Shown: positions 27,201 to 34,641 of the stretch, piece by piece | How positions within the stretch are numbered: the stretch's first letter is position 1 | Layout of the letters: the number at the start of each line of letters is the position of its first letter | Origin: Promineifilum sp. | GTDB lineage: Bacteria > Chloroflexota > Anaerolineae > Promineifilales > Promineifilaceae | Reading direction: 5' to 3' | DNA: 64,000 nt | Assembly: GCA_017983515.1 (NCBI GenBank) | Contig: JAGOBF010000005.1 | Span: forward strand, 62,001 to 126,000 | Position numbers and translations under genes: made by a program | The notes under the pieces: generated by a model | Databases searched by the model: none | What the model saw: only the letters and a program-made list of their open reading frames with translations | What the model was told of the DNA's origin: nothing

Positions 27201-28268
27201 GCCCACCCACACGCGGCCGCGACTGATGCCGATTTGAATGTCGGAAATAAAATCCAGTTCGTCGGGTAGTTCCATCATATCCAGGGCCGCGGCGACAGCG
27301 CGCATGCTGTCATCGTCATGGGCCACCGGCGCGCCAAAACTGAAATAGACGTAGCTCCCCTTATCGCCGATCGTGACCTGAATGAGAAACCCTTCCTGTT
27401 CCTGAGCAGCAGCCTGAAGCCAACGGATATAGGCGTCGAGTTTGCGGCCGGCTTCCTCATCGTTATCGTAATCGATGCCGGTAAATCTTAGAAAGAGCGC
27501 AACAGTTGGCCGCAGTTCCGCCAGAAATTTGGCCCCGATCTTTAGACGATTATAGACAGGGTCGAGAACCCAGCGCTTGGCTTCAGCCTCGGGAATATTC
27601 AAATCCGCCAGCGGGGCATTAGGCACGGGTTCCGGCCAGACCTTCAGGTCACGGATCACGGCATACCGTTCGCCTTCGGACGAGGAACGCCACTCCACGA
27701 TATCGGCATTCTCGGCCAAGGAGTGAAGGACCTCGGAGCCGACGATGACCTCGCCTTTGGAGGCCAGCTTCTCGGCGCCGGCCACGTGGTCGAGCGTCCG
27801 GCCGGCCAAGACGTCGATAAGCTGAATATCGGGATCGCCGATGACGAAGCGGCGGGCCGCACCGGCCGTTACGGCCACCTTGATCGCCAACGATATAGGA
27901 TTGCCGGCCGGGGTTAGAACCGTTGCAAACGGCCGCATAGCTTGCTGCATAGCTAAGGCACAGGCGACCGCGCGCGGCCCCTGCTCACCATCCAGCCAGC
28001 AGGTGATAGAGTCACCGGCAAAGCCTATGACACTGCCGCCATATTTGTGGAGTTCGGCGATGATAGCTTCGTAAACGGGGTTGATCTGGTTAAGGACTTC
28101 TTCCGCACCACGGTGGGCGCCCAGTTCCTGAGCCAGTGCGGCAGTCAGAGGAGTAAAGCCCGATATATCGGCGAATAAAACAGCCCCGTAGATGCGGTCC
28201 GATAGGTCGCGCCCGTGGGCAAGCGCTATGCGCCTGTCTTCAGGAATAAATGCGAGGAGAGACTCCAT
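24225..28268 (-). CDS. Soluble-adenylyl-cyclase-like protein: two cyclase domains, STAND-type ATPase, TPRs
   Basis: This 1347-residue protein has the layout of mammalian soluble adenylyl cyclase. Cyclase domain 1 (about 27-205) has LFADISGFT and GFAGDS, supplying both metal Asp residues, but the usual N-x3-R site is lost. Cyclase domain 2 (about 255-420) has LRFTG where the first Asp should be, yet keeps GNEVNMAAR with the transition-state Asn and Arg. A P-loop ATPase follows (GPTGIGKS, about 470; LLLIFENAHWMDE), then about ten TPR-like helical repeats (about 900-1340). The ATG at 28268 (MESLLAFIP) is preferred over a TTG six codons earlier that lies in the U-tract of an intrinsic terminator. 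Role: probably cAMP or cGMP signalling, or a regulatory ATPase. Regulators and product are not shown by the sequence. Confidence 0.85.
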   Translation of the reverse strand: MESLLAFIPEDRRIALAHGRDLSDRIYGAVLFADISGFTPLTAALAQELGAHRGAEEVLNQINPVYEAIIAELHKYGGSVIGFAGDSITCWLDGEQGPRAVACALAMQQAMRPFATVLTPAGNPISLAIKVAVTAGAARRFVIGDPDIQLIDVLAGRTLDHVAGAEKLASKGEVIVGSEVLHSLAENADIVEWRSSSEGERYAVIRDLKVWPEPVPNAPLADLNIPEAEAKRWVLDPVYNRLKIGAKFLAELRPTVALFLRFTGIDYDNDEEAGRKLDAYIRWLQAAAQEQEGFLIQVTIGDKGSYVYFSFGAPVAHDDDSMRAVAAALDMMELPDELDFISDIQIGISRGRVWVGECGAAIRHTYGVMGNEVNMAARLMGKAAPGQVLVRRRVAEEAEQSFQFRQLGLMTVKGGAEPIPVAELVARRQLHTFQSAQYELPLVGREKEIAQLDRLLDSVLAGRGQLIAMQGPTGIGKSHLLSVFQQKAVANGFQVASGTSQHIFQSMTYYPWQQVIRQVIGLRAGEQNGELSESDRTVGVEKALLQMNPDWQVRLPLLGDLLELPIPDNPTTAAFDPKQRQQSLFSFVVELLRRWSRSQPLLLIFENAHWMDEASGGLFEALAKAIADVPIMIVAVVRPVAETGAPLRALDTLKKQDNYQLLKVEELAEDEIEAFLEKLVGGQLSLLAKLLISAKSQGNPFFARELVDSLRESNQLVRDGDNWVLSDKMVETMRRANVLVQEQEAWVLAKAADLSTINLGIPDSVHGVILARLDRLPDTHKPTIKVASVIGYSFELGLVAQVHPSSPLAGALRDQAHTLEERDFIFQDWQAHAQPNEETYTFRQQATQEVSYETLLFTQRRELHRKLAELLERQTPEAVNQIAYHAYLGEDWARSMRYHLQAGGRDKQLFANLQSIDHLRKALASADHLPPADTLVQRQKIHVDLGELLITMGQNDEGQEHLHSALALAEESDNLEAQATVCRWLARAFEVRGQYPQAMEWIDRGLAILGEQLTPAALELRLIAGLIYSRQGDYRRASQQGLASLLAAEELNVPSVIARSHNLLGIIDRSRGQGSNAADHFEESLALYQKIGDLQGAAQAQNSLANAYFDMGDWSDADLFYRQAGQTFSQLGNVYNRVLVDNNLGGIALNQGRLNDALHYYQRALDALTLIGGSLWVMGALHLNLGATHIRRQELPVAFDHLQQGRKLFEQAHVRDLLPEMHRRLAEAYLAEGELERAKEEVSTSLSIAEELAVPGEQGLAWRVWGVIAMTEGRKDEAEAHLEKAIALLTSVGDNYGLACTQLSLAQVRVERADSLLRECMPIFERLGAKIEMEQVYSLLDQSSAAA

Positions 28269-28284
28269 AATGCTTGTCCGGTAC

Positions 28285-28320
28285 AAAAAAGGACGGTGGT
28301 CTTGAAATCTACCACCGTCC
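28285..28320 (-). terminator. Intrinsic terminator between pspC and the cyclase gene
   Basis: A perfect 10-bp stem (28291-28300 with 28311-28320) and a 10-nt loop are followed on the minus strand by TTTTTT. It ends about 17 nt before the cyclase start codon, so it terminates the PspC transcript or attenuates read-through into the cyclase gene. Confidence 0.85.
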
Positions 28321-28383
28321 CACCCAAATTCTAGTATAGGGGCAAACGAGCATTACGGCAATCATGGCTCCAGACGACGGTCG

Positions 28384-28578
28384 TTACACACCTTGCTCCA
28401 TGGGCATGATCAGCCACAAGACAAGATAGAGTAACACCCCACCGGCCGCGAACAGGGCAAGCAAAACAAAGATCAATCTCACGACGGTGGCATCCACGCC
28501 CAAATAATTCGCCAGACCGGCGCAAACGCCGGCGATCATTCGCCCATTTTCTACTCGCGTCAATCGTTTCTCGCTCAT
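28384..28578 (-). CDS. PspC-domain small membrane protein
   Basis: This 64-residue protein of the PspC family is usually linked to membrane-stress responses. It shows the typical sequence from RMIAGVCAGLANYLGVD through one hydrophobic helix (LIFVLLALFAAGGVLLYLVLW). The ATG at 28578 has GAGGTG about 7 nt upstream, which is better than the in-frame GTG three codons earlier. No pspA or other phage-shock gene is adjacent. The gene is followed by an intrinsic terminator about 64 nt downstream. Confidence 0.9.
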   Translation of the reverse strand: MSEKRLTRVENGRMIAGVCAGLANYLGVDATVVRLIFVLLALFAAGGVLLYLVLWLIMPMEQGV

Positions 28579-28986
28579 CGTATTCACCTCATTGCGGATA
28601 CAAGATCATGATTTTCAAGAATCGTGGCAATTCGGACGGCGCAGAACGGCCAGAGCCTGTTCGAGCAACCGCTCTATTCTCATTACGTCAACATATTCAC
28701 CAGGTTGCGAAATTTCTCAATCAATGTCAGGCAAGAGACCGCAACCAAACACATTCAGGCGTGTTTTATAACGCAGAATAACGTTGGTAAAAAGTGATGG
28801 GTTGCCGCTTGACATTCTGTCGCTAAGTCCTACAATTCCAGATTGTCATCGGCAAGATCGGTTAAGCCGTATCCATGACGGCAGATCGAATCCTTGCGGA
28901 TTCCATCTATTATACAACATCGTATAGGGTGACCGCTCGGGCGGGCTAACGAGATATTTATCAAGACCTTGAAGGAGAGGCAGTCA
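28579..28986. other. Intergenic region between pspC and acpP
   Basis: About 400 bp without a gene between two divergent genes. The right part holds the acpP promoter (28809-28836) and a leader of about 145 nt with small hairpins: GCCGT/ACGGC (28866-28882) and GAATCC/GGATTC (28888-28903). The left part (28588-28800) is AT-rich and should contain the pspC promoter, but I see no clear one. Confidence 0.6.
28809..28836 (+). promoter_or_regulatory. Promoter of acpP
   Basis: TTGACA (28809-28814), a 16-nt spacer and TACAAT (28831-28836), nearly consensus sigma70. The predicted start is near 28843, giving a leader of about 145 nt before acpP. Confidence 0.8.
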
Positions 28987-29226
28987 ATGAATGACACTGA
29001 AGAAAGGGTTCGCGCGATCATCGTCGATTTGTTGGGCGCTGACGAAGACCAAATCGTTACAGGGGCGCGCTTTCGCGAAGACCTCGAGGCCGACTCACTC
29101 GACCTGGTCGAGTTGATTATGGCGTTCGAGGAAGAGTTTGAGGGCGAGATCTCGGATGAGGAAGCGCAGAAGATCACGACCGTCGGCGAAGCCGTCCATT
29201 ATATCAATAGCAGCATGCGTTCCTAG
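28987..29226 (+). CDS. acpP: Acyl carrier protein
   Basis: This 79-residue acidic protein carries acyl chains as thioesters on 4'-phosphopantetheine. The attachment serine is S37 in the DSLDLVELI motif, and the helix that follows is canonical. The start ATG at 28987 has GGAGAGG about 6 nt upstream; an in-frame TTG six codons earlier would lie in the ribosome binding site. It stands alone between a strong promoter and a terminator, without fatty-acid synthesis genes next to it. It could serve general fatty-acid synthesis or a specialised pathway. Confidence 0.93.
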   Translation: MNDTEERVRAIIVDLLGADEDQIVTGARFREDLEADSLDLVELIMAFEEEFEGEISDEEAQKITTVGEAVHYINSSMRS

Positions 29227-29259
29227 TCTCTCCTGTTATCGAAGCGTCAATGGCAATTT

Positions 29260-29295
29260 AAGGACGGCCGCCTACGCTGCGGCTGTCCTTTTTGT
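29260..29295 (+). terminator. Intrinsic terminator after acpP
   Basis: An 11-bp stem with one G-T pair (AGGACGGCCGC with GCGGCTGTCCT) is followed by TTTTTG. The left part of the hairpin overlaps the stop codon region of the convergent membrane-protein gene. Confidence 0.85.
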
Positions 29296-29913
29296 TTGGG
29301 ATGCCGCGCGAAATTCGATCAGGGCCACCACCAAAACCAGCACCGACCCACCGGCGTTGAGCCATACACCCGCACCAATCCCCAGCGAACGGTTCAGAGC
29401 GGCCTCGACCAGGGGCCGAACGGCGAGATATTGTATCGTGGGCAGAAACGCGCCCGTCAAAGCCACTATCGCCACAATCATCCACAGTCGGCGAGTATCA
29501 CCCGAACGCCGGCTGATGATGGCTCCCAACCCGGCGATCCCGATCACCCAACCAATCCCCAGAAGACGCGCCAGCCATTCACTGAGCGGCTCCAACTGAA
29601 TGGCGGCTACGGCCGGAAAGGACAACAGGGCAGCGGCAATCGCCAACCCTCGCGCCAGCCACGTCTGAATCCGGCTATTGGGCCACATCGCAGCCAAAAG
29701 CGCCACCACCGTTCCGATGACAATGGGCGGCAAGTAGAACCAGTTCCGGCCCGCGCCGACGCCGAGGAACTTAATCCATTCGCCAATTTCGATGCCGATC
29801 AGTTGCAATCCGGCTCCAGGGCCGGGCAACCACACAACGAAGTAACCAACGAAGATGGCCGTCAATCCCAGGAAGAGCAGATTCAATCGGTAGGTATTAT
29901 CGGTAGGAAGCAT
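29272..29913 (-). CDS. Membrane protein of unknown function
   Basis: I do not recognise this 213-residue integral membrane protein. About six hydrophobic segments are visible (for example LLFLGLTAIFVGYFVVWLP, IVIGTVVALLAAMW, WVIGIAGLGAIIS and VLVLVVALIEF). The start ATG at 29913 directly abuts the stop of the thioesterase gene with no gap, so the two are probably translationally coupled. Its stop lies in the hairpin that also ends the acpP transcript. Function unknown. Confidence 0.75.
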   Translation of the reverse strand: MLPTDNTYRLNLLFLGLTAIFVGYFVVWLPGPGAGLQLIGIEIGEWIKFLGVGAGRNWFYLPPIVIGTVVALLAAMWPNSRIQTWLARGLAIAAALLSFPAVAAIQLEPLSEWLARLLGIGWVIGIAGLGAIISRRSGDTRRLWMIVAIVALTGAFLPTIQYLAVRPLVEAALNRSLGIGAGVWLNAGGSVLVLVVALIEFRAASQTKRTAAA

Positions 29914-30423
29914 TTAGCCGGCTCGATTCTCAGGACGGATATGGATCGGCCGCTCCTGCCGGCGACGCTCCAGGCGATGGGCTTGACGAGCCGCACCCTC
30001 AGCCCACAGGGCTTGCTCTTCTTCACTCTCGCAGATGAGGGGCGGGATCTCGATAGGTTCGCTCATCTCATCGAGGGCCACGTAGACGTAGTAGGCTGTG
30101 TTGGTATGGGTGATAACCGCCGACATCAGGTCTTCGGCCGTGACAACCAGACGGGTTTCCAGCGAAGAACGACCGACCCACGTGACCTCCGCCTTAACGG
30201 TCAGTAGGTTGCCGATATGAACGGCCGAATGAAAACTCATGGAGTCTACGGCCACGGTGACAACCGGCCGCCGAGCGTGCCTCATGGCCGCCATCGCCCC
30301 AGCCTCATCACACAGTTTCATGATAACGCCCCCGTGGACATTACCCAGGACGTTGGCCTCGGTCACACCCATCGCCTGAGTCAGACTAATGCGTGATTCA
30401 CTTACGGGTTTACCTTCCATCAT
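29914..30423 (-). CDS. Hotdog-fold acyl-CoA thioesterase (YciA/BACH-like)
   Basis: This 169-residue single-hotdog thioesterase hydrolyses acyl-CoA to free acid and CoA. It shows the family core NVLGNVHGGVIMKLCDEAGAMAA, with the catalytic Asp in CDEAG, and the later VDSMSFHSAVHIGNLL. The C-terminal 35 residues are charged and probably helical. Two ATGs head the gene. It is 12 nt downstream of trmD on the same strand and 0 nt upstream of the membrane-protein gene, so all three likely form one operon from the trmD promoter. Confidence 0.9.
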   Translation of the reverse strand: MMEGKPVSESRISLTQAMGVTEANVLGNVHGGVIMKLCDEAGAMAAMRHARRPVVTVAVDSMSFHSAVHIGNLLTVKAEVTWVGRSSLETRLVVTAEDLMSAVITHTNTAYYVYVALDEMSEPIEIPPLICESEEEQALWAEGAARQAHRLERRRQERPIHIRPENRAG

Positions 30424-30434
30424 CGTTATCTCGT

Positions 30435-31178
30435 TTAGTGAGCCGCCTCTTGCGCCAGAGTCATGAGAAAGAGCCGATCCGCCTCACTCAGCTCGGCCGA
30501 TAGGAGCAATTCCGGACGCCGCTGCCACGTGCGGCGCAGGGCCTGCTCCCGCCGCCAGCGTTCAATGTGACCCGCATGGCCGGAGCGCAACACCTCTGGC
30601 ACACGCCAGCCGCGGAATTCATCGGGACGGGTGTAGTGGGGGCCTTCCAGCAGGCCGTCGGCATAGCTATCCCGTTCGGCGGCGTGTTCGTCGCCCAGCA
30701 CGCCGGGCACGTGGCGAGCCACCGCATCGATGACGACCAGCGCGGCCAATTCACCGCCGGTTAATACGTAATCGCCGATGGATAACTCTTCGTCTACCAG
30801 ATGTTCGCGCACCCGCTCGTCCACCCCCTCGTAACGGCCACACAGGAACAGCAGCCACGGCTCGGCCGACAACGCCTGGGCGACGTCGTGGGAAAGGAGG
30901 CGGCCCTGCGGTGACAACAGGATTATTTTGGGTCGATACGCTTCCTCGCCGGCCACAATAGCCTCAACCGCGTCGAATATCGGCTGGGGCTTCAATATCA
31001 TTCCGCCCCCTCCGCCATAGGGCGCTTCGTCAGTGACACGATGTTTGCCTTCGGCGTAATCGCGTATGTTGTGGACGTGGATGGCTATCCGGCCTGCCTT
31101 CTGGGCACGCTGCAGGATGCTCTCTCCCAGATAGGCCGAAAACATCGCGGGGAAAAGTGTCAGGACGTCAATTCGCAT
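30435..31178 (-). CDS. trmD: tRNA (guanine-N1)-methyltransferase
   Basis: This 247-residue SPOUT methylase makes m1G37 in tRNAs read at CNN codons and prevents frameshifting. Typical TrmD features: [13 protein letters not shown] at the start, [34 protein letters not shown] in the knot, [16 protein letters not shown] and [14 protein letters not shown] with the catalytic Asp. The start at 31178 matches the family N-terminus; upstream in-frame codons cover the promoter. Unlike many bacteria it is not beside rpsP, rimM or rplS. It heads an operon with the thioesterase. Confidence 0.97.
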   Translation of the reverse strand: MRIDVLTLFPAMFSAYLGESILQRAQKAGRIAIHVHNIRDYAEGKHRVTDEAPYGGGGGMILKPQPIFDAVEAIVAGEEAYRPKIILLSPQGRLLSHDVAQALSAEPWLLFLCGRYEGVDERVREHLVDEELSIGDYVLTGGELAALVVIDAVARHVPGVLGDEHAAERDSYADGLLEGPHYTRPDEFRGWRVPEVLRSGHAGHIERWRREQALRRTWQRRPELLLSAELSEADRLFLMTLAQEAAH

Positions 31179-31211
31179 GGTAACGCTCGCATGTCTCTTC
31201 ATCCGCTCACA

Positions 31212-31240
31212 AGTATTGAGTTGATAGGCCAAGCTGTCAA
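31212..31240 (-). promoter_or_regulatory. Promoter of trmD operon
   Basis: On the minus strand TTGACA (complement of 31235-31240), 17 nt and AATACT (31212-31217). The predicted start is about 27 nt before the trmD ATG. Confidence 0.65.
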
Positions 31241-31288
31241 GCAGGCGACGGCATCCCGACGGGATAACGCCGGCCGGCCGATGCCCAA

Positions 31289-31317
31289 TTGACAACCTGG
31301 CAAGAGCAAACCACAAT
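31289..31317 (+). promoter_or_regulatory. Promoter of rmlD operon, leaderless type
   Basis: TTGACA (31289-31294), 17 nt and CACAAT (31312-31317). Only 9 nt separate the -10 box from the ATG at 31327 and there is no Shine-Dalgarno, so transcription should start within a few bases of the start codon. Confidence 0.55.
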
Positions 31318-31326
31318 TAGCTCATC

Positions 31327-32169
31327 ATGCATATTCTTATCACCGGAGCCAACGGCCAGCTGGGTCAAGCCCTGCAGGCCGTCTTGCGGGAATCGACACT
31401 AACGTTAATCGACCTGCCCCAAGTCGATATCACCATACCTGGGACGCTGGCCGGCGTCGTTCGCCAGGCGCAACCTGAACTCGTGATCCATTGCGCGGCC
31501 TACACCGACGTCGACGGCTGCGCGCGCGATCCCGAACTGGCCCACCGGGTTAACGCGTTTGGGACACAGAATGTCGCCCTTGCTTGCCAGGCTGCGGATA
31601 TTCCCATGGTCCACGTCAGCACCAACGAGGTCTTTGCCGGCACGGCCCCCGGTGGCTATGAAGAGTGGATGCCCTTGGCCCCGCGCAACGCGTATGGACG
31701 GTCGAAGGCGGCCGCCGAAGTACACGTGCGCAGCCTGCTGAGCCGCCACTACATCGTGCGCACCGCCTGGCTCTATGCGCCGGGCGGCCGAAATTTCATC
31801 CACGCCATTCTACGCCGGGCGCGAGAAGAGGGCGTTTTGCGCGTGGTGACGGACGAGATCGGCAATCCCACCCATGCCTTCGACCTGGCCCAAGCGATCG
31901 CCCAACTCATTACCACGGGGCAATACGGCATCTATCATTTCGTCAATAGCGGCGCATGTTCGCGCTGGGCATTTGCCAATGAAATCCTGCGGCAGATGGG
32001 GATGACCGACGTCGTCAATAGACCCATCTTGAGCAGCGCCTTTTCCCGCCCCTCTAGCCCGCCGCCTTTCGGCGCGCTCCACAACCGCAATGGGCAGGCC
32101 CTCGGCATCATCTTGCGACCTTGGCAAGAGGCGCTGGCCGAATACCTTGGGGATGAGCCAAAGCCGTGA
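31327..32169 (+). CDS. rmlD: dTDP-4-dehydrorhamnose reductase-like protein (RmlD family)
   Basis: This 280-residue short-chain dehydrogenase reduces dTDP-4-keto-6-deoxy-mannose-type sugars to dTDP-rhamnose. The Rossmann motif TGANGQLG is at residues 6-13; STNEVFAG and YGRSKAAAE (Tyr-x3-Lys) complete the active site. RmlD shows LRITGAxGQLG and a similar length. rmlA, rmlB and rmlC are not in the window. The following glycosyltransferase overlaps by 4 nt (GTGA), and a rhamnosyl-type transferase would be a natural partner. Assignment to RmlD versus a related sugar reductase is fairly but not fully sure. Confidence 0.85.
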   Translation: MHILITGANGQLGQALQAVLRESTLTLIDLPQVDITIPGTLAGVVRQAQPELVIHCAAYTDVDGCARDPELAHRVNAFGTQNVALACQAADIPMVHVSTNEVFAGTAPGGYEEWMPLAPRNAYGRSKAAAEVHVRSLLSRHYIVRTAWLYAPGGRNFIHAILRRAREEGVLRVVTDEIGNPTHAFDLAQAIAQLITTGQYGIYHFVNSGACSRWAFANEILRQMGMTDVVNRPILSSAFSRPSSPPPFGALHNRNGQALGIILRPWQEALAEYLGDEPKP

Positions 32170-33137
32170 GTGACAACCCACCACGCGTGTCGGTCATCAT
32201 TCCCCACTGGAACGGCCGGCAGCACCTCGACGACTGTCTGACTTCGCTGCGGAACCAAACGTTTACCGACCATGAGGTGATCCTGGTCGACAACGGTTCG
32301 AGCGACGGTTCTCAAACCTACGTCCGGTCGACGTTCCCGGAAGTTCGCTTGCTGGAGTTAGGAGAAAATCGCGGGTTCACCGGCGCGTGCAATGCCGGTT
32401 ATGCGGTCGCCCAGGGCCGGATTATCTGCTTGCTGAATAACGATACCGAGGCCGATACCCGTTGGCTGGAGGTATTGGTCGATACATTTGCTCGTCATCC
32501 CCGCGTCGGCATCGTCGCCACCAAGATGCTGCTGTTCGACCAACGCGACCGTTTCCATACTGCCGGTGACTATTATCGAGTAAACGGGCTGCCCGGCAAT
32601 CGCGGTGTGTGGCAGACGGACTATGGGCAGTACAACGTGGAAGAGCCGGTATTCAGCGCCTGTGGCGGTGCGGCTGCCTATCGGCGGACGATGCTAGAGG
32701 AGATCGGCTTTCTGGATGACGCCTTCTTTTTTTCCTGCGAGGATATCGATCTGGCCTGGCGAGCACATCTGGCCGGGTGGAAAGTGCGCTACGCGCCCCA
32801 GGCGGTCGTCTATCACAAGCTCAAGGCGTCGGGCGGCAGCGGCGTCATCGGCAGCTATCACGACGGCCGCAACTTTTTGTACGTCATCTGGAAAAACTAC
32901 CCCAGCAGCCTGTTGCGACGCTACGCGGCCGACATCCTCCGCGCCCAGCTCCATATCAGTGGCGAGGCGTTACGCGCCTGGCGCGGGCCGGCGGCGCGCG
33001 CAACCTTGCGCGGCCAACTGGCGGGTCTGTGGGGTCTTTTCAAGATGTTGCCCGCTCGGCGACGAATTCAGGCCGCCCGGGTGATCGACGACCCAACGCT
33101 GGCCGCGCGATTGACCCCGATTGACGAGGTTCCCTAG
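32166..33137 (+). CDS. GT2 family glycosyltransferase (rhamnosyltransferase-like)
   Basis: This 323-residue cytoplasmic glycosyltransferase has a GT-A fold: VSVIIPHWNG at the start, EVILVDNGSSDGSQ for nucleotide-sugar binding, a DxD-like NNDTEAD, and FFFSCEDIDLAWRAHLAGWK (acceptor/base region). It starts with GTG at 32166, overlapping the rmlD stop as GTGA. The sequence type is that of WbbL-like rhamnosyl or related transferases; together with rmlD it suggests transfer of a deoxysugar to a surface glycan. Exact donor and acceptor are inferred only. Confidence 0.85.
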   Translation: MSDNPPRVSVIIPHWNGRQHLDDCLTSLRNQTFTDHEVILVDNGSSDGSQTYVRSTFPEVRLLELGENRGFTGACNAGYAVAQGRIICLLNNDTEADTRWLEVLVDTFARHPRVGIVATKMLLFDQRDRFHTAGDYYRVNGLPGNRGVWQTDYGQYNVEEPVFSACGGAAAYRRTMLEEIGFLDDAFFFSCEDIDLAWRAHLAGWKVRYAPQAVVYHKLKASGGSGVIGSYHDGRNFLYVIWKNYPSSLLRRYAADILRAQLHISGEALRAWRGPAARATLRGQLAGLWGLFKMLPARRRIQAARVIDDPTLAARLTPIDEVP

Positions 33138-33214
33138 GGCAGATAAACTAAGCTTCCTTGTCCCTCCGAGGAGAGCCTCGGTCAAGCGACTGCGCGGCAA
33201 GGCATTTATGGAGT

Positions 33215-33982
33215 ATGAGCGCAACATCACCTCTTCTGAGTCTGATCATTCCCGCCTACAATGAAGGGGAGCGTCTGCCAAACACGCTACCCGATGTCTT
33301 TGATTTTCTAGAGGCTCAACCCTACTCTTTCGAAATCATCATCGTCAATAACAACAGCACCGATAACACTCACCAGGTCGCCCAGGCCCTCGTTGCCGGG
33401 CGGCCGTACGCGCGGGTGATCGATGAGATGACCCAGGGCAAGGGGGCTGCGGTGCGCACCGGCATGCTGGCCGCCGGAGGCGAGTATCTCTTCATGGCCG
33501 ATGCCGATTTCTCCATGCCCGTCGCTGAGATCGCCAAGTTCTTGCCGCCCCGATCCGGCCGCTATGACGTCGCCATCGGCAGCCGCGAAGCCGCCGGCGC
33601 GGTACGATTCAACGAGCCGCACTATCGCCATTTCATGGGGCGAGTCTTCAACTTTTACGTCAAAGTGCTGGCTATACCCGGCTTCGAGGATACCCAATGC
33701 GGCTTCAAATGCTTCACGCGGGAGGTCGCGCTGGACATCCTGCCCAACCAGACCATCAACGGCTGGGCGTTCGACGTGGAACTCCTATTCATCGCCTTGC
33801 GGCGCGGCTACAAGATTATCGAAGTTCCAGTGCACTGGTATTACGGCGCAAACAGCCGGGTTAGTCCGGTTCGCGACACGATCAACATGATTCGCGAGGT
33901 TCTGCGAATCCGATGGAATGGCCTGCAGGGGCGCTACTCTCGCCGCCATACAGCCGACCCGGCGATTACCGAGACACGGTGA
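33215..33982 (+). CDS. GT2 family glycosyltransferase (dolichyl-phosphate glucosyltransferase-like)
   Basis: This 255-residue glycosyltransferase resembles the ALG5/DPG-synthase branch, which moves a sugar onto a polyprenyl phosphate. Visible motifs: LSLIIPAYNEGERLPNTL, IIIVNNNSTDNT, MADADFSMPVAEI (DxD) and DTQCGFKCFTREVA, plus GWAFDVELLFIA near the C-terminus. The ATG at 33215 starts the domain exactly; an in-frame upstream start would add 19 residues of unrelated sequence. Between this and the previous gene is a 6-bp hairpin (33166-33181) without a T-run. The next gene overlaps its stop as TGATG. Confidence 0.87.
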   Translation: MSATSPLLSLIIPAYNEGERLPNTLPDVFDFLEAQPYSFEIIIVNNNSTDNTHQVAQALVAGRPYARVIDEMTQGKGAAVRTGMLAAGGEYLFMADADFSMPVAEIAKFLPPRSGRYDVAIGSREAAGAVRFNEPHYRHFMGRVFNFYVKVLAIPGFEDTQCGFKCFTREVALDILPNQTINGWAFDVELLFIALRRGYKIIEVPVHWYYGANSRVSPVRDTINMIREVLRIRWNGLQGRYSRRHTADPAITETR

Positions 33983-34641
33983 TGGATGGCCGCCTCGGCC
34001 CACATCTCCCGCCGGATTTAACCTTCGAGCGCGCAATCGCGGCCGAACTGAGCGTCTCGTGGGTGGCGGGGGTCGATGAGGCTGGTCGCGGCGCTTTGGC
34101 CGGCCCCGTGTTTGCCGCGGCCGTCATGCTATCCTTCTCCGACGATGGGCCTATGAACCAGCTAAGTGACGTCCGGGATTCCAAGCTCCTGTCCGCGGCC
34201 GCACGCGAGCGCCTCTATGGTCTAATCAAGCAAGAAGCCATCGCTTACGGTATCGGTTCCGCGTCGGCAGCCCAGATCGACGATAGTGGCATCATCTCGG
34301 CCACCCGCCAGGCCATTGCCGAGGCTGTGGCTGCGCTCTCCCTTCCGCCACAGGCCGTTCTGGTGGATGGCCCGTGGCCCCTGCTGCCGATGCACCTGAA
34401 TCTGCCCCAATGGCCCATCGTACGCGGCGACCAGCTCAGCCTGAGCATCGCCGCGGCATCGATCCTGGCTAAGGTTAGCCGAGATCGCTATATGACCGCC
34501 CTTGGCGAACGGTTTCCAGCCTATGGCTTTGCCCGCCACAAAGGGTACGGCACGGCCGAGCACAGGCTCGTGCTCGGCCGGCTTGGCCCTTGCCCCGAAC
34601 ATCGGCACAGTTTTGCGCCCCTGCGAACCGGGTTGCTCTAG
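33982..34641 (+). CDS. rnhB: Ribonuclease HII
   Basis: This 219-residue enzyme removes ribonucleotides embedded in DNA. Active-site residues are all present: GVDEAGRGALAGPV (D32, E33), the DSK motif VRDSKLL, VDGPWP and KVSRDRYM. The start ATG at 33982 shares one base with the preceding stop (TGATG). The gene ends in CTAG, a tetranucleotide that also holds the stop of the convergent downstream gene, so the two coding regions overlap by 4 bp and no terminator fits between them. Confidence 0.95.
   Translation: MDGRLGPHLPPDLTFERAIAAELSVSWVAGVDEAGRGALAGPVFAAAVMLSFSDDGPMNQLSDVRDSKLLSAAARERLYGLIKQEAIAYGIGSASAAQIDDSGIISATRQAIAEAVAALSLPPQAVLVDGPWPLLPMHLNLPQWPIVRGDQLSLSIAAASILAKVSRDRYMTALGERFPAYGFARHKGYGTAEHRLVLGRLGPCPEHRHSFAPLRTGLL

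Noticed and set aside
28841..28905. tRNA-like arrangement: D-arm-like CGGC/GCCG, a 5-bp stem with 7-nt loop containing CCA, and GATCGAATCC
   Set aside because: The first two arms share the same bases, the T-arm has only a 4-nt loop, loop positions 37-38 are wrong and no acceptor stem forms.
33166..33181. CCGAGG/CCTCGG hairpin between the two glycosyltransferase genes
   Set aside because: No T-run follows, so it is not called a terminator.
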